DNA of 64,000 nt from an uncultured Psychromonas sp. (GTDB lineage Bacteria > Pseudomonadota > Gammaproteobacteria > Enterobacterales > Psychromonadaceae). The translations under genes and the position numbers were made by a program. The stretch lies in contig NZ_CANLFB010000005.1 in the NCBI RefSeq assembly GCF_947489755.1, positions 62,001 to 126,000 on the forward strand, in the 5' to 3' direction. A model generated the notes under the pieces. That model made no database searches and had not been told where the DNA came from. It worked only from the letters and a program-made list of their open reading frames with translations. Shown piece by piece: positions 58,864 through 64,000 of the stretch. Every line of letters begins with the position of its first letter. Within the stretch, counting starts at the first letter, position 1.

Positions 58864-61524
58864 TTATGCAAATAATGGGTTGGTTTTGTTTACATCGATA
58901 TCAAACTTAGCAATAGCTTCAGTAACGACTTTACGTTCAATATCACCACGTTTTGCTAATTCAGTTAGCGCAGCTACAACAACGTAACCCGCATTAACTT
59001 CGAAGTGACGACGTAAGTTTTCACGGCTATCACTACGGCCGAAACCATCAGTACCAAGTACTTTGTATGAATCAGCAGGAATAAACGCACGTACTTGCTC
59101 AGCATAGTTTTTCATGTAATCCGTTGCAGCAATTGTTGGCTCATCACCTAATACAGACGTAATGTATGGTGTTTTCTGCTCTGCTTCAGGATTTAACATG
59201 TTGTAACGTTCAACGTCTTGGCCATCGCGTGTTAATTCATTGAATGAAGTAACAGAGAAGATGTCAGAAGCAACGCCATATTCTTCACTTAGTATCGTCG
59301 CAGCAGCACGTACTTCGTTCATAATAGTACCTGAACTTAGTAGTTGTACTTTGCTCTTACCTGGTAGTGAAGCAAACTTATAAATACCTTTACGAATACC
59401 TTCTTCAACGCCTTCTGGCATTGCTGGCATTGCATAGTTTTCATTCATTACCGTTAAGTAATAGAACACATTTTCTTGTTTCTCGCCGTACATACGCTCA
59501 ATACCATCTTGAACGATAACTGCTAGTTCATAAGCAAATGTAGGGTCGTAAGAAATACAGTTAGGGATAGTATTTGCTTGAATATGACTGTGGCCATCTT
59601 CATGCTGTAAACCTTCACCATTTAGTGTAGTACGACCAGCCGTAGCACCTAATAGGAAACCACGTGCTTGTTGGTCACCCGCCATCCATGCCATATCACC
59701 AATACGTTGGAAACCAAACATAGAGTAGTAGATGTAGAATGGGATCATTGGTAAGTCATTAGTACTGTAAGACGTTGCAGCTGCAACCCAAGAAGACATT
59801 GAACCTAGTTCGTTGATACCTTCTTGTAATACTTGACCCGATGTTGCTTCTTTGTAGTAAGAAACCACGCCGCGGTCTTCAGGTGTGTATTCTTGACCGT
59901 GTGGATTGTAGATACCCACTTGACGGAATAGACCTTCCATACCAAAGGTACGCGCTTCATCGGCAATGATCGGCACGATGTTTTTACCAATACCTTTGTC
60001 TTTCAACAATACATTTAGGATACGTACGTAAGCCATAGTTGTTGAAATTTCACGTTTCTGCTCACCTAATAGTGCTGAGAATTTATCTAATTCAGGCACG
60101 GCTAGTTTTTCAGTAAACTTAGGTAGACGCTTAGGTGTGTAACCTAATAACGCTTCACGTTTACCGTGTAAGTAGTTGTATTCTTCAGAACCTTCTTCCA
60201 GTGTTAAGTAAGGTAGTGTTGCCGCTTGCTCATCACTTAATAAATCTTGTAGACCTAAACGATCACGTAAGGTTTCGATATGCTCTTCAGTCATTTTCTT
60301 CACGCCGTGAGCAATATTTTTACCCTCAGCCGCTGCGCCCATACCGTAACCTTTAACAGTTTTAGCTAGGATGACAGTAGGTTTACCCGCTGTATCTTCT
60401 GCGTTTTTAAATGCAGCGTACAGTTTAGATGAATCATGACCACCACGCTTAAGTGCGAAGATTTGTTCATCTGTCATGTCTGCAACTAGTGCAGCTGTTT
60501 CTGGGTATTTACCGAAGAAATGCTCACGAACATAAGCACCGTCTTTAGATTTGAATGTTTGGTAATCACCATCAACAGTTTCTTCCATTAATTGTAATAA
60601 TTTACCAGACGTATCTTTAGCGATTAGTGAATCCCAGTTGCCGCCCCAGATAACTTTAACAACATTCCAACCAGCACCTGTAAATAGGCCTTCTAGTTCT
60701 TGAATGATGCTACCGTTACCCATTACAGGTCCATCTAAACGTTGTAGATTACAGTTAACTAAGAAACATAAGTTATCTAGTTTTTCACGTGAAGCGAATG
60801 ATAATGAACCACGAGATTCTGGCTCATCCATTTCACCATCACCTAAGAACGCGTAAACACGCTGTGCAGACGTTGGTTTTAAACCACGACCGTCAAGGTA
60901 TTTTAAGAAACGCGCTTGGTAAATAGCAGCAATTGGACCAAGACCCATCGATACAGTAGGGAACTGCCAAAATTCTGGTAACAATTTAGGATGCGGGTAA
61001 GAAGGAAGACCTTTACCATCAACTTCTTGACGGAAATTATCTAACTGCTCAGCAGTTAAACGACCTTCAAGAAATGCACGAGCATAAATACCAGGAGAGA
61101 TGTGACCTTGGTAATACACTAAATCACCGCCATCTGTTTCATTTGGTGCACGGAAGAAGTGGTTAAAACAGACTTCGTAAAATGCAGCAGCTGACTGATA
61201 AGAAGCCATGTGGCCACCAAGATCTAAATCTTTCTTAGAAGCGCGCATCACGATCATGATCGCATTCCAACGAATGATTGAACGAATACGTTGTTCTATT
61301 TTCAGATCGCCAGGGTAAGCAGGTTGATCACTTGTTGCGATAGTATTCACGTAGCTAGTGTTAATGCCAGTTGGCAAGTTAACACCTTCAACGCGTGCTT
61401 TTTCAATCACTTGTTCAAGGACAAATTGAGCACGTTCAGAGCCCTCATCTTCAAGAATGGTTGCTAATGCTTCAAGCCATTCAGAAGTTTCTTGTGCATC
61501 AATATCTTTTAAGATGTCAGTCAT
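58864..61524 (-). CDS. aceE: Pyruvate dehydrogenase E1 component
   Basis: This is the homodimeric, thiamine-diphosphate-dependent E1 of PDH. The 886 residues include the ThDP motif GDGEMDEPES and the E1 N-terminal start (DIDAQETSEWLEALATILEDEG). Length and motifs match the E. coli type (887) rather than the alpha/beta type. It is the first gene of aceE-aceF-lpd with AAGGAAAG upstream, 57 bp before aceF. Confidence 0.97.
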   Translation of the reverse strand: MTDILKDIDAQETSEWLEALATILEDEGSERAQFVLEQVIEKARVEGVNLPTGINTSYVNTIATSDQPAYPGDLKIEQRIRSIIRWNAIMIVMRASKKDLDLGGHMASYQSAAAFYEVCFNHFFRAPNETDGGDLVYYQGHISPGIYARAFLEGRLTAEQLDNFRQEVDGKGLPSYPHPKLLPEFWQFPTVSMGLGPIAAIYQARFLKYLDGRGLKPTSAQRVYAFLGDGEMDEPESRGSLSFASREKLDNLCFLVNCNLQRLDGPVMGNGSIIQELEGLFTGAGWNVVKVIWGGNWDSLIAKDTSGKLLQLMEETVDGDYQTFKSKDGAYVREHFFGKYPETAALVADMTDEQIFALKRGGHDSSKLYAAFKNAEDTAGKPTVILAKTVKGYGMGAAAEGKNIAHGVKKMTEEHIETLRDRLGLQDLLSDEQAATLPYLTLEEGSEEYNYLHGKREALLGYTPKRLPKFTEKLAVPELDKFSALLGEQKREISTTMAYVRILNVLLKDKGIGKNIVPIIADEARTFGMEGLFRQVGIYNPHGQEYTPEDRGVVSYYKEATSGQVLQEGINELGSMSSWVAAATSYSTNDLPMIPFYIYYSMFGFQRIGDMAWMAGDQQARGFLLGATAGRTTLNGEGLQHEDGHSHIQANTIPNCISYDPTFAYELAVIVQDGIERMYGEKQENVFYYLTVMNENYAMPAMPEGVEEGIRKGIYKFASLPGKSKVQLLSSGTIMNEVRAAATILSEEYGVASDIFSVTSFNELTRDGQDVERYNMLNPEAEQKTPYITSVLGDEPTIAATDYMKNYAEQVRAFIPADSYKVLGTDGFGRSDSRENLRRHFEVNAGYVVVAALTELAKRGDIERKVVTEAIAKFDIDVNKTNPLFA

Positions 61525-61720
61525 GACACTTTCCTTCTATATCACTAGATAATCTCAGCTCGAAAGCTAAGCGTTTTGTTATAATCATTTACATTAACCA
61601 CTACCTGCTTTAAAGCACGTTTGCATGCCATTTCGGCAATAAGTAATCTAAATAGTTATGTATATAAGTATGTTTCACATTGTTGATTGTGTCCGCCACA
61701 CTATAAAACGGAGGTTACTT

Positions 61721-62470
61721 TTAAAAACCACCTAACTCACGTTTAAAGGCACTTTCTTCGCGCAACATAACCAAGCGCGTTTCTTCAATATAATTAAGAT
61801 GTTTATCTGACGCTTCTTTCGCTTTCATTGGTTGCTTAGATAAAATAGCATCCACCAACTGTAAGCGATGTTCATGTATTTTTTTCGCCACTTCTGGATA
61901 CAAATACAACTGTTTAACGTTGTCTGAAATATTCTTTTGTAATAGAGGTTTAATACCGCGTGCTAAATGTAAAAAAACAACATTGTGCGATGCTTCAATG
62001 ACCGCTAAATAAAACTCAGCAACTGATGCAATTTCAAGTTCAATATTACCAGTTGTGTTTGCCATATCAATAGCACCGAAACTTGTTTTTATTTTTTTAA
62101 AATCTTCAGAAGTACCACGTAAAGCAGCATAATAAGCAGAGAACCCTTCAATTGCATGACGAAATTCTAATAGATCATACTTAGACTCGGGGTGTGAATT
62201 TAATAATTCAAATAAAGGGTCGGTCAATTGCTCACGTAGTTCTTCTTTAACGTACGTTCCTCCACCTTGGCGACGTGTTAATAGGCCTTTTGACTCTAAA
62301 CGTTGAATGGCTTCGCGCAATGAAGGTCGTGAAACGTCGAACTGTTTCGCTAATTCACGCTCTGGTAATAACTTTTCGCCAAGCTCTAAACTACCTTCTA
62401 AGATCATGCTCTCAAGTTGTGATTCGATCACATCAGCAAGTTTAGGTTGTTTAATTTTTGCGTAAGTCAT
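61721..62470 (-). CDS. pdhR: Pyruvate-responsive repressor PdhR (GntR/FadR type)
   Basis: PdhR represses the PDH operon and is released by pyruvate. The winged helix-turn-helix (about 8-75) contains ELAKQFDVSRPSLREAIQRLESKGLL, and the FCD effector domain (about 95-230) has the usual helical metal-binding pattern. The 249-residue length is typical. It is upstream of aceE by 196 bp, and its own promoter has a PdhR box. Confidence 0.95.
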   Translation of the reverse strand: MTYAKIKQPKLADVIESQLESMILEGSLELGEKLLPERELAKQFDVSRPSLREAIQRLESKGLLTRRQGGGTYVKEELREQLTDPLFELLNSHPESKYDLLEFRHAIEGFSAYYAALRGTSEDFKKIKTSFGAIDMANTTGNIELEIASVAEFYLAVIEASHNVVFLHLARGIKPLLQKNISDNVKQLYLYPEVAKKIHEHRLQLVDAILSKQPMKAKEASDKHLNYIEETRLVMLREESAFKRELGGF

Positions 62471-62531
62471 AACAGCCTTATTTTAGTTAAACTTGATACT
62501 CTATTGCAGTGAGCAAATCACAGCAAATGTA

Positions 62532-62548
62532 AAATGGTATTACCAATT
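62532..62548. promoter_or_regulatory. PdhR operator upstream of pdhR
   Basis: AAATGGTATTACCAATT fits the PdhR consensus (A/T)TTGGT-N3-ACCA(A/T) in its TGGT-N3-ACCA core. It is 62-78 bp upstream of the pdhR ATG, so autoregulation of pdhR-aceEF-lpd is likely. The rest of the gap 62471-62786 shows no gene. Confidence 0.82.
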
Positions 62549-62786
62549 TAATATTTAACTATAGAAATTAACAAAATTAGCAATTTATGTCTAGATTTTT
62601 ATCGTTTTAAATAACCGGATAAAGTTGATGGTCATTGCGTTAATCACCAATATGGCCCTTTAATATTGAGTTTAATCATGACAATTAAAAACCGACTATT
62701 TCATCTATTTAATATGTATGACTTAATAACCAATTTTTGCTTTTAATTAAATAAAAGATTCATTTTTTAAATAAAATCAAAACAAA

Positions 62787-63332
62787 CTAATCAGTTAATA
62801 ATTTAAAATAGTAACCCCAATCAAAACCAGTTCCAGGATCAGTTTTACGACCTGGCGCAATATCACTGTGTCCGACAATACGTTCACGTGTAATTAAAGG
62901 GTAACGAGTTTGAATATGCTTAGTCGCTTCAGCTAAGGTTTGATATTGCGCTTCAGTATAAGCACTGCAATCAGTTCCTTCCAATTCAATGCCGATAGAA
63001 AAGTCATTACATCCTTCTATACCTTGAAAAGAAGAGATACCTGCATGCCATGCACGTTGCTCAAAGGGAACATACTGCTCTATCGCACCGTCTCGACGAA
63101 TAACGCAATGAGCAGATACTTCTAAACCTTGTAAATGAGTAAAACTAGGGTCGGCGGAGCAATCTAGACACCCAGTGAATAAATTTTTAATATGCTCTGT
63201 TGCAAACTGCCCTTCGGGCAAACTAATACAATGGATCACCAGTAAACGAATATTAGCTGTAGTTGGTCGTTGATTATAAAAAGGACTTTTAATAAAAGTA
63301 GCATTACTCAGCAAACCAAATGTATCGATCAT
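62787..63332 (-). CDS. ampD: 1,6-anhydro-N-acetylmuramyl-L-alanine amidase AmpD
   Basis: AmpD is the cytoplasmic amidase of muropeptide recycling. The zinc ligands are His34 (LLVIHCIS), His155 and Asp165 (GHSDIAPGRKTDPG), and the catalytic Glu117 is in SIGIELEGTD. It has 181 residues and lacks a signal peptide, as expected. AAGGG precedes the ATG. It is upstream of pdhR, as in E. coli. Confidence 0.94.
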   Translation of the reverse strand: MIDTFGLLSNATFIKSPFYNQRPTTANIRLLVIHCISLPEGQFATEHIKNLFTGCLDCSADPSFTHLQGLEVSAHCVIRRDGAIEQYVPFEQRAWHAGISSFQGIEGCNDFSIGIELEGTDCSAYTEAQYQTLAEATKHIQTRYPLITRERIVGHSDIAPGRKTDPGTGFDWGYYFKLLTD

Positions 63333-63368
63333 TATTTTCCCTTGTTAAAGTTTAATAAATTAAAAACA

Positions 63369-63396
63369 AAAAAGGCGGCTAATAAGCCACCTTTTT
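63369..63396 (-). terminator. Terminator of guaA
   Basis: A 12-bp stem (63369-63380 with 63385-63396) has one mismatch that becomes G-U on the minus strand. It is followed by TTTTT, about 47 bp past the guaA stop. Confidence 0.85.
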
Positions 63397-63442
63397 ATAT
63401 TAAACCACTGCTTTAGTTTAAACAGTCATTATCTATTGATGA

Positions 63443-64000
63443 TTATTCCCATTCAATAGTAGCAGGTGGTTTACCTGACACATCGTACACAACTCGTGAG
63501 ATACCATCAATTTCATTGATAATACGATTAGATACGTGGCCAATTAGCTCGTAAGGTAAATGTGACCAACGTGCTGTCATGAAATCGATAGTTTCAACAC
63601 AACGTAATGAAACAACCCAATCATATTTACGGCAATCGCCCATTACACCTACTGAACGAACAGGTAAGAACACAACAAACGCTTGGCTTACTTTATGGTA
63701 TAGATCAGCTTTATGTAATTCTTCAATAAAGATAGCATCTGCACGACGTAATAAGTCACAGTACTCTTTCTTCACTTCACCTAAAACACGAACACCTAAA
63801 CCAGGCCCTGGGAATGGGTGACGGTATAACATGTTATATGGTAAACCAAGCTCTAAACCAATTTTACGTACTTCATCTTTAAAGAGCTCACGTAAAGGTT
63901 CAACTAATCCCATTTCCATATCATCAGGTAAACCACCTACGTTATGGTGAGATTTGATAACATGTGCTTTACCATTTTTGGCTGCTGCAGACTCGATAAC
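63443..64000 (-). CDS. guaA: GMP synthase (glutamine-hydrolysing), C-terminal part
   Basis: GuaA converts XMP to GMP. Only the C-terminal part (about 186 residues) lies in the window; the gene continues beyond base 64000. The conserved [38 protein letters not shown] and the C-terminal KPPATIEWE end are all visible. The first ATG in view (63919) is internal, not a start. ampD follows after the terminator at 63369. Confidence 0.97.
   Translation of the reverse strand, partial: VIESAAAKNGKAHVIKSHHNVGGLPDDMEMGLVEPLRELFKDEVRKIGLELGLPYNMLYRHPFPGPGLGVRVLGEVKKEYCDLLRRADAIFIEELHKADLYHKVSQAFVVFLPVRSVGVMGDCRKYDWVVSLRCVETIDFMTARWSHLPYELIGHVSNRIINEIDGISRVVYDVSGKPPATIEWE

Overview
This is an AT-rich chromosomal window from a marine, probably cold-adapted gammaproteobacterium. 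Gene content and order (miaB-ybeZ-ybeY-ybeX-lnt next to ubiF; mlaFEDCB-ibaG-murA divergent from kdsC-lptCAB-rpoN-ptsN-rapZ-npr; rplM-rpsI-petABC-sspAB; pdhR-aceEF-lpd-ampD) fit the Alteromonadales/Psychromonadaceae side of the class. Psychromonas or a close relative is my best guess, made from memory of the families rather than from any search. There is no rRNA, tRNA, IS element, prophage or CRISPR array that I can see.

Layout. 1-3.6 kb: thiamine ABC transporter thiBPQ. 4.0-5.8 kb: a nickel superoxide dismutase locus (sodN, its maturation protease sodX, a small His-rich membrane protein and a TPR-like protein with a His-His end), preceded by two Fur-box-like palindromes. 6-15.4 kb: an accessory stretch with a GFA-type zinc protein, a VOC protein, a broken DUF3465 gene, a DUF1304 membrane protein, a double ABM-domain protein, a secreted GH5 cellulase with a carbohydrate-binding tail, a LysE-type exporter, two DJ-1/PfpI-superfamily proteins, a CPXCG zinc-ribbon protein and a LysR regulator. 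15.6-24.3 kb: maeA, ubiF, miaB, ybeZ, ybeY, ybeX(corC), lnt. 24.3-29.1 kb: a MATE exporter, then a three-gene operon (retropepsin-like lipoprotein, membrane-anchored inactive transglutaminase, RimK-like ATP-grasp ligase) whose biology is poorly understood. 29.7-36.7 kb: sspBA, petCBA, ferritin, rpsI-rplM and zapE. 36.9-41.2 kb: degQ, pykF and degS. 41.4-53.2 kb: the envelope and nitrogen-PTS blocks, ending with mgtE. 53.2-64 kb: yacL, an unusual wHTH-receiver regulator, lpd, aceF, aceE, pdhR, ampD and the 3' part of guaA.

How the parts work together. Much of the window is core physiology: outer-membrane lipid transport (Mla) beside LPS export (KdsC/LptCAB), a periplasmic quality-control pair (DegQ/DegS), the cytochrome bc1 complex, and pyruvate metabolism (PykF, malic enzyme and the PDH complex under PdhR, with a clear PdhR operator upstream of pdhR). 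The metal theme is notable: Fur-type boxes in front of the Ni-SOD locus suggest a switch to nickel SOD when iron status changes, and another near-perfect Fur-type box sits upstream of the cellulase gene.

The best candidates for something under-described are the Fur-box/Ni-SOD locus with its two unassigned companion proteins, the retropepsin/transglutaminase/ATP-grasp operon, and the reversed-order regulator (DNA-binding domain first, receiver second) near lpd. The intergenic DNA is also rich in short degenerate tandem repeats (7, 8, 9, 12 and 27 bp units). One set of these has shifted the reading frame of the DUF3465 gene.
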